From assembly GCF_000261365.1 (NCBI RefSeq), contig NZ_AJVC01000002.1, positions 372,001 through 436,000 on the forward strand: a DNA stretch of 64,000 nucleotides, given 5' to 3'. Position 1 is the first letter of the stretch; every line of letters starts with the position of its first letter. The position numbers and the translations under genes are program-made. The stretch comes from Herbaspirillum sp. GW103 (GTDB taxonomy: Bacteria; Pseudomonadota; Gammaproteobacteria; Burkholderiales; Burkholderiaceae_D). Of the stretch, positions 18,500-26,074 are shown one piece after another. Under the pieces are notes generated by a model. It was not told the origin of the DNA. It made no database searches and worked only from the letters and a program-made list of their open reading frames with translations.

Positions 18500-18524
18500 T
18501 TTACGTTACCAATTCTAACGTAAA
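18500..18524 (-). promoter_or_regulatory. 25-bp palindromic operator upstream of the autotransporter
   Basis: Perfect inverted repeat TTTACGTTA-N7-TAACGTAAA in AT-rich DNA, ending 58 bases before the autotransporter ATG. Perfect 9-base arms indicate a dimeric regulator; the family cannot be told from the site alone. No other copy was noticed. Confidence 0.7.
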
Positions 18525-18628
18525 CTCACACATTCATCGGGAACTCCGCTCGTCAAGTGTCAAGCGATGCCGCTTCTCGACAGTTCTTCAGTTCTTGCTG
18601 TGGATTTCGTTTCAATTCCCGCTGGCAG

Positions 18629-19540
18629 TCAGCCCAGGGCGGTGGCCATATACTGCGTGGCATAGTCCACGAAGGCGCGCACACGCAGCGGCAAGGTGCG
18701 GCGTACGGGATAGACCACGTGCGCGGGCAGGCTGCGTGCCTCCCAGCGGGGCAGCAGTCGCACCAATCGTCCCGAGACCAGGTCTTCCTCGATCAGCCAG
18801 GTCGGCAGGGCTGCCACGCCCAGATCCATGCGTGCCGCCTCGCGCAGACTGGTGACGCCTTCCGAGACCAGGACCGGCTGCACCTGCAACCGGCGTTGCT
18901 GGTCAGCTTCGCCATACAGCATGATTTCCCGTGTACCACCGAAGTTGGGCGAGGCCAGGATCAGCCAGGGCCAGGCCTGCAGATCCTCGGGCCGACGACA
19001 CCGCCTGTGCGCCGCGATCAGCCCGGGAGAGGCTACCACGTGGCGTCTGATCGGCCCCAGCGAACGGGCCACCACGCGCTCATCGCTGAAGGTCCCGGCG
19101 ACGATGCCGACATCGCACCCCTCCTCGATCATGTGCACCGGACGGTTGGAATAGGACAGTTCCATGGTCACGCCAGGATGCGCCTGGATGAAGCTGCTGA
19201 TGAGCCGGCTGACCACGGTCTGTCCGAAGTCGATGGTGGAAAACACCCGGATGTTGCCCTGCAGCCCGCTCTGTTCCTGCCGTAGCCGCTGCTGGGCCTC
19301 CTCGGCCAGTTCGATCAGGGCGCGGGCGTCCTGAAGGAAGCGCTGCCCGCACTCGGTCAGGCTCATGCGATGGGTATCCCGACGCAGCAATTCGGTTCCA
19401 CATTGCTCTTCCAGGGCCCCGAGCTGGCGGCTCAGGGTGGGTTGGGTCATGTGCAGGGCGCGGGCGGCGGCGGAGATGCTGCCACAGTCGACGATGGTGA
19501 CGAAGCTGCGCAGCAGTTGCAGGTCGTTGAACATGGTCAT
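18629..19540 (-). CDS. LysR-family transcriptional regulator
   Basis: A 303-residue LysR-type protein. The N-terminal winged helix-turn-helix reads SISAAARALHMTQPTLSRQLGALEEQ, followed by an effector-binding domain from about residue 95. It diverges from the two SDR genes at 19650-21368 with a 109-bp shared gap and most likely controls them; it is also upstream of the autotransporter in the same direction, but 186 bp separate them. The ligand is unknown. Start at 19540 or two codons later (19534). Confidence 0.9.
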   Translation of the reverse strand: MTMFNDLQLLRSFVTIVDCGSISAAARALHMTQPTLSRQLGALEEQCGTELLRRDTHRMSLTECGQRFLQDARALIELAEEAQQRLRQEQSGLQGNIRVFSTIDFGQTVVSRLISSFIQAHPGVTMELSYSNRPVHMIEEGCDVGIVAGTFSDERVVARSLGPIRRHVVASPGLIAAHRRCRRPEDLQAWPWLILASPNFGGTREIMLYGEADQQRRLQVQPVLVSEGVTSLREAARMDLGVAALPTWLIEEDLVSGRLVRLLPRWEARSLPAHVVYPVRRTLPLRVRAFVDYATQYMATALG

Positions 19541-19562
19541 GCAAAAAGTGGATAAGCGATAT

Positions 19563-19576
19563 GCCGATTATACGGC
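19563..19576. promoter_or_regulatory. Small inverted repeat in the LysR/SDR divergent gap
   Basis: GCCG-ATTATA-CGGC lies between the divergent starts of the LysR gene and the first SDR. It is a plausible but weak candidate for the regulator's site because the arms are only 4 bases. Confidence 0.3.
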
Positions 19577-19649
19577 TACAGGAGATCCGGTCAGGATGGG
19601 ATGATGCTTTCATTCGCTTCACCCACCCACCTCTTCAAGGAGAACCAGC

Positions 19650-20420
19650 ATGAACACCATCCAATCTCAAACCACCCGCCCCTCCAGCCAGCAGGTCGCC
19701 ATCGTCACCGGCGCCTCGCGCGGCATCGGCGCTGCCATCGCCCTGCGGCTGGCAGCCCAGGGCATCGCCATCGTCGTCAACTATGCCGGCCGCAAGGATG
19801 ACGCCGATCGTGTCGTAGCCGAGATTGCCGCAGCCGGCGGGCGGGCTGCCGCCATTCAGGCCGACGTTGCCGTGCCGGCTCAGGTGGCGGCTCTGTTCGA
19901 CCAGACCTGCACGCTCTTTGGTGGCGTCGATATTCTGGTCAACAATGCCGGCATCATCCAGCCCGGCCTGACCATGCTGGCCGATACGGATGACGAGCTC
20001 TTCGACAAGCTGCTGGCCATCAACATCAAGGGCAGCTTCAACACCATGCGCATCGCCGCCAAGCGCTTGCGCGAGGGCGGACGCATCGTCAATTTCTCCA
20101 GCAGCATGAAGACCATGGCCTCGCCTGGCTACTCCATCTACGCGGCCACCAAGGCGGCCGTCGAGACCATGACCAATGTCTTCGCCAAGGAACTGCGTGG
20201 CCGCAACATCACCGTCAACGCCGTCGCTCCGGGACCGACCGCGACCGAGCTATTCCTCAAGGACAAGACCCCGGAACAGATCGAGCGCCTGGCCAAGCTG
20301 CCGCCGCTGGAACGTCTGGCCCAGCCGGACGATATCTCCGGGATCGTGGCCTTCCTGATCGGCCCCGACGGCAGCTGGATCAACGGCCAGACCGTGCGTG
20401 CCAATGGCGGCTCGATCTGA
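19650..20420 (+). CDS. Short-chain dehydrogenase/reductase
   Basis: A 256-residue classical SDR. Cofactor motif TGASRGIG (residues 20-27) with NYAGRKDDAD after strand 2, which suggests NADP. NNAG is present, and the active site is SSSMK followed by YAATK. The sequence style is that of 3-oxoacyl-reductase-like SDRs acting on small carbonyl compounds; the substrate cannot be assigned. Ribosome site AAGGAGA. The next SDR follows 39 bp later, and both diverge from a LysR regulator. Confidence 0.88.
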   Translation: MNTIQSQTTRPSSQQVAIVTGASRGIGAAIALRLAAQGIAIVVNYAGRKDDADRVVAEIAAAGGRAAAIQADVAVPAQVAALFDQTCTLFGGVDILVNNAGIIQPGLTMLADTDDELFDKLLAINIKGSFNTMRIAAKRLREGGRIVNFSSSMKTMASPGYSIYAATKAAVETMTNVFAKELRGRNITVNAVAPGPTATELFLKDKTPEQIERLAKLPPLERLAQPDDISGIVAFLIGPDGSWINGQTVRANGGSI

Positions 20421-20459
20421 GCGCGGCGCTTCATCACCCGACAAGCAAAGGAGATTTTC

Positions 20460-21368
20460 ATGGACAAGGTGATCCTCATCACCGGCGCCTCCAGCGGCTT
20501 CGGCCGCCTGACCGCCGAAGCGCTGGCCCGCGCCGGGCACGTCGTCTACGCCTCGATGCGCGCCACCGCCGGGCGCAATGCGGCAGTAGTGCAGCAGATG
20601 GCAAGCTTCGCCGCGGTGCATGCCGCTGACTTGCGTGCGATCGAACTGGATGTCCAGTCACAGGACTCCATCGACACGGCAGTCGATGACATCATCGCCG
20701 CGCACGGACGCATCGACGTACTGATCCACAATGCCGGCCACATGGCCTTCGGCCCGGCCGAGGCCTTCTCGCCGGAACAGTTCGCGCAACTCTATGACGT
20801 CAACGTCGTGAGTACCCAGCGCCTCAACCGGGCCGTGTTGCCGCATATGCGGTCGCGCCGGGAAGGCTTGCTGGTCTGGGTGTCGAGCAGCAGTTCGGCC
20901 GGTGGTACACCGCCTTACCTGGCACCCTATTTCGCGGCCAAGGCAGCCATGGATGCGCTGGCCGTGCAATATGCTCGCGAGCTCGCGCGCTGGGGTATCG
21001 AGAGCAGCATCATCGTGCCCGGCGCCTTCACTTCCGGTACCAATCACTTTGCGCATGCCGGCAGTCCTGCTGATGAAGCGGTGCTGGCACAGTACGAGCA
21101 AGGGCCGTACGCGGGCTTGGGGGAGCAGATCCAGCAAGCCTTTGCCGCCCTCGTGCCAGCCGACGCCGACGCGGGGCAGGTCGCCCAGGCCATCGTCGCC
21201 GTACTCGCCCAGCCGTTCGGGCGGCGGCCATTCCGGGTTCACATCGATCCCGCCCAGGACGGCGCCGATGTCGGTTTCGGCGTACTGGACCGCTTGCGTG
21301 CGGAAATGCTGCATCGGGTCGGCATGTCAGATCTGCTTGCGCCGCGACACCAGCAAGCGCATGCCTGA
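20460..21368 (+). CDS. Short-chain dehydrogenase/reductase, extended C-terminus
   Basis: A 302-residue SDR longer than the classical 250 because of a C-terminal extension of about 50 residues. Motifs: TGASSGFG (residues 8-15), ASMRATAGRN after strand 2 (NADP-like), HNAG, the active-site serine in VSSSSSAGG and the Tyr-Lys pair in YFAAKAA. Substrate unknown. Strong ribosome site AAAGGAGA. Likely cotranscribed with the preceding SDR under the divergent LysR protein. It ends 38 bases from the convergent lyase gene with no clear terminator. Confidence 0.87.
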   Translation: MDKVILITGASSGFGRLTAEALARAGHVVYASMRATAGRNAAVVQQMASFAAVHAADLRAIELDVQSQDSIDTAVDDIIAAHGRIDVLIHNAGHMAFGPAEAFSPEQFAQLYDVNVVSTQRLNRAVLPHMRSRREGLLVWVSSSSSAGGTPPYLAPYFAAKAAMDALAVQYARELARWGIESSIIVPGAFTSGTNHFAHAGSPADEAVLAQYEQGPYAGLGEQIQQAFAALVPADADAGQVAQAIVAVLAQPFGRRPFRVHIDPAQDGADVGFGVLDRLRAEMLHRVGMSDLLAPRHQQAHA

Positions 21369-21405
21369 TGCGCTTGTCATTGGCTGATGGTTGGTCCGGC
21401 GGGCT

Positions 21406-22923
21406 TTACTTCACGCCCGCCGCCACCGCCATCCGATCAAAATCTGCATCCAGCTTTTGCAGCGAGCCGGCAATGTGCTGCTGTCTGGCCTTGATCCAGG
21501 CGTCCTGTTGCGCCACTCTTGCCGTGGCTTCGCGCAGCATGCGATCCATCTCGGCCGGCTGCGGACCGCCGACGGTCGCGCGATTGCGCACGATGGCCAC
21601 GGGATCGAGCGTGCTGCGAAATTCCTGTTCCGACATCGGCAGGCTCTGCGGGAATTCCGAATTGAGCACCGCTTCGTGATAGATGCGCTGCGCCTGGTCA
21701 TAAGGGAAATCCAGCGGACGGATATCGTTGGCCTTGGCATACTCCACCACCTCCGAGGCAAAGTGGTGACCCACCCGGAACGGCAGCTTGTACTTGCGCA
21801 TGAGCACATCGGCCAGCTCCTGGGATGCGGTCCAGTCACTGTTGAGTTCTTCCAGCGCGCGCTTGGGATCGATGACCAGCGCCCCCAGAATGCTCTCCCA
21901 GTTCTTCAGTACCTTGACCGTGTTGAGCACCATCTCCTTGTTGGGTTTGACATCCTTGGCATCGCTCATGCCGGGCGGCAGGTTGTGCGCCACGATGAGC
22001 ACGCCCATGCCATCGGCAATGACCCGCGAGGCATCGCGCCGGGTACCGTTGAGCAGGCCCGGATTGCGTTTCTGCGGCATGGCCGAGGACACGTAGGTAT
22101 TGGCGCCGCCTTCCTGCAACAGGATCCATGGACGCGGCTGGGCATATTGCGTCATCACGTCCTGAATGTAGGCGCCCGCATGCAGGGCGATGGACGAGAC
22201 CAGGGCGCCCACTTCCACCGGGGCATCCACCGGCGAGAGCTGCGCGGCGTCATAGGCGTTGTCGACAATGGCCGCAAAGCCCAGGTAGTCCGCCATGCGC
22301 TGGCGGTTCAGCGGCCAGCTGGTGCCATTGAGGACGGTGGTCCCCATGGCCGAGCGGTCCAGGCGCACATAGGCTTCGCGCAGACGCTGGGCGTCGCGGT
22401 CCAGTGCGGCCGCGAAGCCCAGCAGGTAGTGACCGTAGCTGTTGGGTTGCGCGGCCACGCCATTGGTGTAGTTGGGCACGATGGTGTCGCGCTGGCTGGC
22501 AGCCAGCTTTACCAGCGCGGCGGTGGTGGCGTTGAGCTGGCTGGCCAGGGTCAGCAGGTCTTCGCGCAGGATGGCCGCGCGCAGGGTGGAAAGCATGTCC
22601 TGGCTGGAGCGCCCCGCATGCAGCAGCGTGATCTGCGGGCCGGCGGCCTGGATCAGCAGCGGCTCGAAGGTGATCACCAGTGTCGGCCGTTTGGCCCCGG
22701 GCAGCTCGCCATCGGCCAGCACCTTGCGGATACCCTTGACGAACAGCGGCGTCATCGACTTGTCCAGCAAGCCTTCGTCGGTATTGATGACCGCCGTGGC
22801 CTTGTTGATTTCACCCAGCCAGAAGAATTCATCGTGGCGCGTGTGCTGCTGCGCGTGCAACGGGGGCGCGCTGCCCAACAGGGCGGCGCACAGCGCAAAG
22901 GCGAGGGTAGAAGGCTTGGGCAA
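21406..22923 (-). CDS. Exported argininosuccinate lyase/fumarase-superfamily protein
   Basis: A 505-residue protein of the aspartase/fumarase/argininosuccinate lyase superfamily, which eliminates fumarate or a related acid from a succinyl adduct. The superfamily signature loop is SSAMPQKRNP at about residue 284; TLLHAGRSSQDM and NGTSWPLNR match argininosuccinate-lyase-type regions. Unusually it begins with a signal peptide (hydrophobic LAFALCAALLGSAPPLHA then QQH), implying a periplasmic enzyme. The start is a TTG at 22923 with AGGAG six bases upstream; another TTG six codons earlier would put that ribosome site inside the gene. The substrate is unknown. It diverges from the SOS-controlled helicase unit. 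Confidence 0.8.
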   Translation of the reverse strand: MPKPSTLAFALCAALLGSAPPLHAQQHTRHDEFFWLGEINKATAVINTDEGLLDKSMTPLFVKGIRKVLADGELPGAKRPTLVITFEPLLIQAAGPQITLLHAGRSSQDMLSTLRAAILREDLLTLASQLNATTAALVKLAASQRDTIVPNYTNGVAAQPNSYGHYLLGFAAALDRDAQRLREAYVRLDRSAMGTTVLNGTSWPLNRQRMADYLGFAAIVDNAYDAAQLSPVDAPVEVGALVSSIALHAGAYIQDVMTQYAQPRPWILLQEGGANTYVSSAMPQKRNPGLLNGTRRDASRVIADGMGVLIVAHNLPPGMSDAKDVKPNKEMVLNTVKVLKNWESILGALVIDPKRALEELNSDWTASQELADVLMRKYKLPFRVGHHFASEVVEYAKANDIRPLDFPYDQAQRIYHEAVLNSEFPQSLPMSEQEFRSTLDPVAIVRNRATVGGPQPAEMDRMLREATARVAQQDAWIKARQQHIAGSLQKLDADFDRMAVAAGVK

Positions 22924-23056
22924 GGCGGTCTCCTGGAGCAATGTTGGAATGTGCAGCGCCCATGATAGCGGTCATCGGCCCTTCGCGTGGAGGCAGCCAC
23001 GTCACATCCTTCATACGCAGTCACGCCAATCTGTAGCGATTTGTCAGGACACGATA

Positions 23057-23076
23057 TACTGTGCATTCATACAGTC
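23057..23076 (+). promoter_or_regulatory. LexA (SOS) box
   Basis: TACTGTGCATTCATACAGTC contains the full CTGT-N8-ACAG LexA core plus the flanking TA and T seen in strong sites. It lies 25 bases before the nuclease remnant and 81 before the helicase ATG, overlapping a possible -10 (TATACT, 23055-23060). This predicts induction by DNA damage. Confidence 0.85.
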
Positions 23077-23101
23077 ATCTCGCCACGCCATCTCAGCCGC
23101 A

Positions 23102-23161
23102 ATGCCCGCCGTCCCCGATCACCGCTTCTACTCCCTGAGCAATTTCCAGCAGGCGGCATGA
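23102..23161 (+). pseudogene. Probable 5' remnant of a VRR-NUC nuclease gene
   Basis: A 19-codon reading frame (MPAVPDHRFYSLSNFQQAA) lies between the LexA box and the helicase and its stop overlaps the helicase start (ATGA). The stretch HRFYSLSNFQ resembles the FYYLxNFxxvLxW opening of bacterial FAN1-like VRR-NUC nucleases, which are commonly encoded just before this kind of helicase. Everything after residue 18 is missing. The simplest reading is a deletion that removed the nuclease and joined its start to the helicase; a functional leader peptide is the alternative. The assignment rests on remembered family sequence, not a search. Confidence 0.55.
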
Positions 23162-25482
23162 GCGAGTCCACCCTTACCCCCATCGTTGTGGTGCAGGACA
23201 GGAGCGTGCCGCGCTATACCGTCTCGGTACGCGCCTTGTGCGAATTCACCGCCAAGGCGGGCGATCTGGACCAGCGTTTCACCCCCACGCCGACTGCCCG
23301 GGAAGGCATGGCCGGTCACCTCATCGTGGCGCAGCGGCGCGGGCAGGGCTACCAGAGCGAAGTGAATCTTTCGGCGCAGCATGGGGCGCTGCACGTGCGT
23401 GGACGCGCCGATGGCTATGACCCCATGCGCACGCGGCTGGAAGAAGTGAAGACCTATCGCGGTCAGCTCGCCAGCCTGCCGGACAACCACCGTCACCTGC
23501 ACTGGGCGCAGTTGCGCGTCTACGGGCACCTGATGTGCGAGAAGCTGGGACTGGCGCACATCCATCTGGCACTGGTGTATTTCGATATCGGCAGCCAGCA
23601 GGAAACGCTGCTGGAAGAGATCCGCAGCCGTGAAGAACTGGCCGCACTCTTTGCCGCCCAATGCGAGCGCTTCATGCGCTGGGCCGAGCAGGAACTGGCG
23701 CATCGCCACGCGCGTGATGCGGCCTTGCAGGCCCTGCGCTTTCCGCATGGGGATTTTCGTCCCGGCCAGCGGCAACTGGCCGAGGCCGTCTTTCGCGCCC
23801 ACACGGCCCGGCGCAGCCTGCTGGCACAGGCGCCCACCGGCATCGGCAAGACACTGGGTACGCTGTTCCCGGCGTTGAAGGCGGCACCGTTGCAGCGGCT
23901 GGACAAGATCTTCTTCCTCGCCGCCAAGACGCCGGGCCGGCAGCTGGCGCTGGATGCCGCGACCACCTTGAAGGAGCACGGCAGGCTGCCGCTGCGCGTG
24001 CTGGAACTGTGCGCCCGCGACAAGACCTGCGAATATCCCGACCGGCTGTGCCGGGGCGATTCCTGTCCCCTGGCCCAGGGTTTCTACGATCGCCTGCCGG
24101 CGGCCCGCGCGGCCTGTCTGACGCAGCCGCTGCTGGATCGCGACCAGTTGCGCAGCGTGGCCCTGCAACACCAGGTCTGCCCCTACTACCTGGGCAGCGA
24201 GATGACGCGCTGGAGCGACCTCATCGTCGGCGACTACAACTACTGGTTCGATGGCGGCGCCATGCTCTACGCAATGGCCCAGGCGCATGACTGGCGCGTG
24301 AGCGTGCTGGCCGACGAGGCCCACAACCTGGTCTCCCGCGCCCGCAGCATGTACAGCGCGCAACTGAGTCGCGCGGCCCTGCGTGCGGCACGCGCGGTGG
24401 CCCCGCCGGCGGTGGCCAAGCCGCTGGAACGACTGGGCCGCGCCTGGACCGCCACCGGCAAGAAGGCCGACTTGCCCTATCAGGTGCTGGAGGCGCCACC
24501 GGCCAGACTGGTCGAAGCGCTCGCCGGCAGCGTGGGCGCCATCAGCGACTACCTGGCTCAGGTGGCGGTGCCGCTGGAGGCGCCGCTGCGGGATTTCTAC
24601 TTCGATGCCATGGCCTTCGTCAGGCTGGCCGAATCCTTCGGTCCGCATTCACTGTTTGACCTCACGCGGGAAGATGAACGCAACACCGTGCTGTGCATTC
24701 GCAACGTGGTGCCCGCACCCTTCCTCGGACCACGCTTTGCCTGCGCGCATGCCACCATCCTGTTCTCGGCCACGCTGGCGCCGTGGAACTACTTTGCCGA
24801 TCTGCTGGGCATGCCCGCCAGTACCGCCTGGGTCGACGTGGCGTCGCCCTTCCAGGCCAGCCAGTTGCAGATACGGGTGGCGCACCGGATCGCCACCACC
24901 TGGCAGCGCCGCGCCGCCTCCATCGCGCCCATTGGCGAACTGATGGCGCGCCAGTATGCAGAGCGTCCCGGCAATTACCTGGCGTTCTTCTCCAGCTTCG
25001 ATTATCTGCAACAGGCGCATGGCGCCTTCGCCCATGCCCACCCGGAGATTCCCACCTGGCAGCAGTCGCGCCGCATGTCCGAAACCGACCGCGATGCCTT
25101 CCTGGCCCGTTTCGAAAGAGGCGGGCAGGGTATCGGTTTCGCGGTCTTGGGCGGTTCCTTCGGGGAGGGCGTGGATCTGCCCGGCGAGCGTCTCATCGGT
25201 GCCTTCGTGGCAACCCTCGGGCTGCCGCAGTTCAATCCGGTCAACGAGCAGATGCGCCAACGCATGGAGCAATTGTTTGGTTGCGGCTACGACTACGCCT
25301 ACCTCTACCCCGGCATGCAGAAAGTAGTGCAGGCGGCCGGCCGCGTCATTCGTACCGAGAGCGACTACGGCACCGTGTGGCTGATCGACCAGCGTTTTGG
25401 CCGACCCGAAGTGCAGGCCCTGCTGCCCGCCTGGTGGCAACTCGATCCACCATCGGCAGCAACGCCCCGAGACCCTCGGTAG
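23158..25482 (+). CDS. DinG/XPD-like iron-sulfur helicase with N-terminal Cas4-like nuclease domain
   Basis: A 774-residue superfamily 2 helicase. The N-terminal 190 residues look like a PD-(D/E)XK nuclease: GRADGYD (Asp85) and LEEVKT (Glu96, Lys98). The helicase follows with Walker A APTGIGKT (225-232), a cysteine-rich insert (Cys285, 291, 298, 303, 341) consistent with an XPD/DinG 4Fe-4S cluster, DEAH (386-389), and late motifs GSFGEGVDLPGE and QAAGRVIRTESD. The role is probably 5'-3' unwinding and trimming in DNA repair. The ATG overlaps the upstream remnant; a longer frame from 22987 is rejected. The LexA box places it in the SOS response. A terminator follows. Confidence 0.88.
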   Translation: MSESTLTPIVVVQDRSVPRYTVSVRALCEFTAKAGDLDQRFTPTPTAREGMAGHLIVAQRRGQGYQSEVNLSAQHGALHVRGRADGYDPMRTRLEEVKTYRGQLASLPDNHRHLHWAQLRVYGHLMCEKLGLAHIHLALVYFDIGSQQETLLEEIRSREELAALFAAQCERFMRWAEQELAHRHARDAALQALRFPHGDFRPGQRQLAEAVFRAHTARRSLLAQAPTGIGKTLGTLFPALKAAPLQRLDKIFFLAAKTPGRQLALDAATTLKEHGRLPLRVLELCARDKTCEYPDRLCRGDSCPLAQGFYDRLPAARAACLTQPLLDRDQLRSVALQHQVCPYYLGSEMTRWSDLIVGDYNYWFDGGAMLYAMAQAHDWRVSVLADEAHNLVSRARSMYSAQLSRAALRAARAVAPPAVAKPLERLGRAWTATGKKADLPYQVLEAPPARLVEALAGSVGAISDYLAQVAVPLEAPLRDFYFDAMAFVRLAESFGPHSLFDLTREDERNTVLCIRNVVPAPFLGPRFACAHATILFSATLAPWNYFADLLGMPASTAWVDVASPFQASQLQIRVAHRIATTWQRRAASIAPIGELMARQYAERPGNYLAFFSSFDYLQQAHGAFAHAHPEIPTWQQSRRMSETDRDAFLARFERGGQGIGFAVLGGSFGEGVDLPGERLIGAFVATLGLPQFNPVNEQMRQRMEQLFGCGYDYAYLYPGMQKVVQAAGRVIRTESDYGTVWLIDQRFGRPEVQALLPAWWQLDPPSAATPRDPR

Positions 25483-25507
25483 CCGCTGCGCTGCAGGGGC
25501 TGCACGG

Positions 25508-25542
25508 ACTTGTCAGGTTTTTCCCGAGTGACAAGTTTTTTT
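25508..25542 (+). terminator. Rho-independent terminator after the helicase
   Basis: Perfect 8-bp stem ACTTGTCA/TGACAAGT (25508-25515, 25529-25536) with a 13-base loop, followed directly by a run of T to 25542. Confidence 0.75.
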
Positions 25543-25697
25543 GAATGGATAGCATAGGCGGTGTTGGTACGGGTAGGGCAAATTCGCCACATCTTCCTGC
25601 AAGATGGGAGGTGCGGCGCTGACCGGCACAGGCTGGGCGATCTGGCCGAAAGGGCCAGGTGGCCGGTGTGTCAAATCCGCGTCGCGGCAGGAACAAA

Positions 25698-25717
25698 TTG
25701 TCGCTGACAAGCGACAA
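25698..25717. promoter_or_regulatory. 20-bp palindrome upstream of the cellulose operon
   Basis: Perfect inverted repeat TTGTCGCT-GACA-AGCGACAA. It lies about 360 bases before the first cellulose gene. It may be a regulator-binding site; no T run follows, so it is not a terminator. Confidence 0.5.
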
Positions 25718-25899
25718 GACGAGCCGCTGACATGTAAGATTCCGCCTCTTCCTTCATGTATTCCCGTCAAGAAATGAGTGTTGTGTCTTGTCGGCTTTTT
25801 ACATTTTTGACAACGAAGAAGGTTGCGGTATCAGGATTTGTTTGTTTTAATGACAACTCGGAGTGTGGTCGAAAATACAACATTCCTGCGCTTGGTCCG

Positions 25900-25918
25900 T
25901 ACGGAGCATCACTCCGTA
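25900..25918 (+). promoter_or_regulatory. Stem-loop in the likely leader of the cellulose operon
   Basis: Perfect 7-bp stem TACGGAG/CTCCGTA with loop CATCA. A second small hairpin (CCGC/GCGG) follows at about 25936-25950. These may form a structured 5' leader; no known riboswitch consensus was recognised. Confidence 0.4.
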
Positions 25919-26074
25919 GGCAGAGGGGAACGCACCGCCGATAGAGCGGATTAACGAATATAGCAGGGGGATGGCAGCATATGGGGAAACTTACCGCTTT
26001 TTAACAAGGTTGCAGGCAGGTCGTGCGCACCCGGTCAAAAGCCGCCGGTAGCAGGACTGGGCAGGGAGTCAAGC

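Larger units (their letters stand above)
25543..26074. other. Gap upstream of the cellulose operon
   Basis: About 530 bases without a gene I can support. It includes two inverted repeats (listed separately) and an AT-rich core at about 25770-25890 that is the likely promoter region of the cellulose operon. A 62-codon frame at 25756-25944 has no ribosome site and random composition and is not called. Confidence 0.6.

Noticed and set aside
25756..25944. 62-codon plus-strand frame in the gap before the cellulose operon
   Set aside because: No ribosome site, no conserved features, and it crosses a perfect hairpin; more likely leader or promoter DNA.
25880..25955. Possible cyclic di-GMP riboswitch before the cellulose operon
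   Set aside because: There are hairpins and a GGGGAACGCA stretch, but the conserved core and paired helices of the GEMM class could not be laid out.
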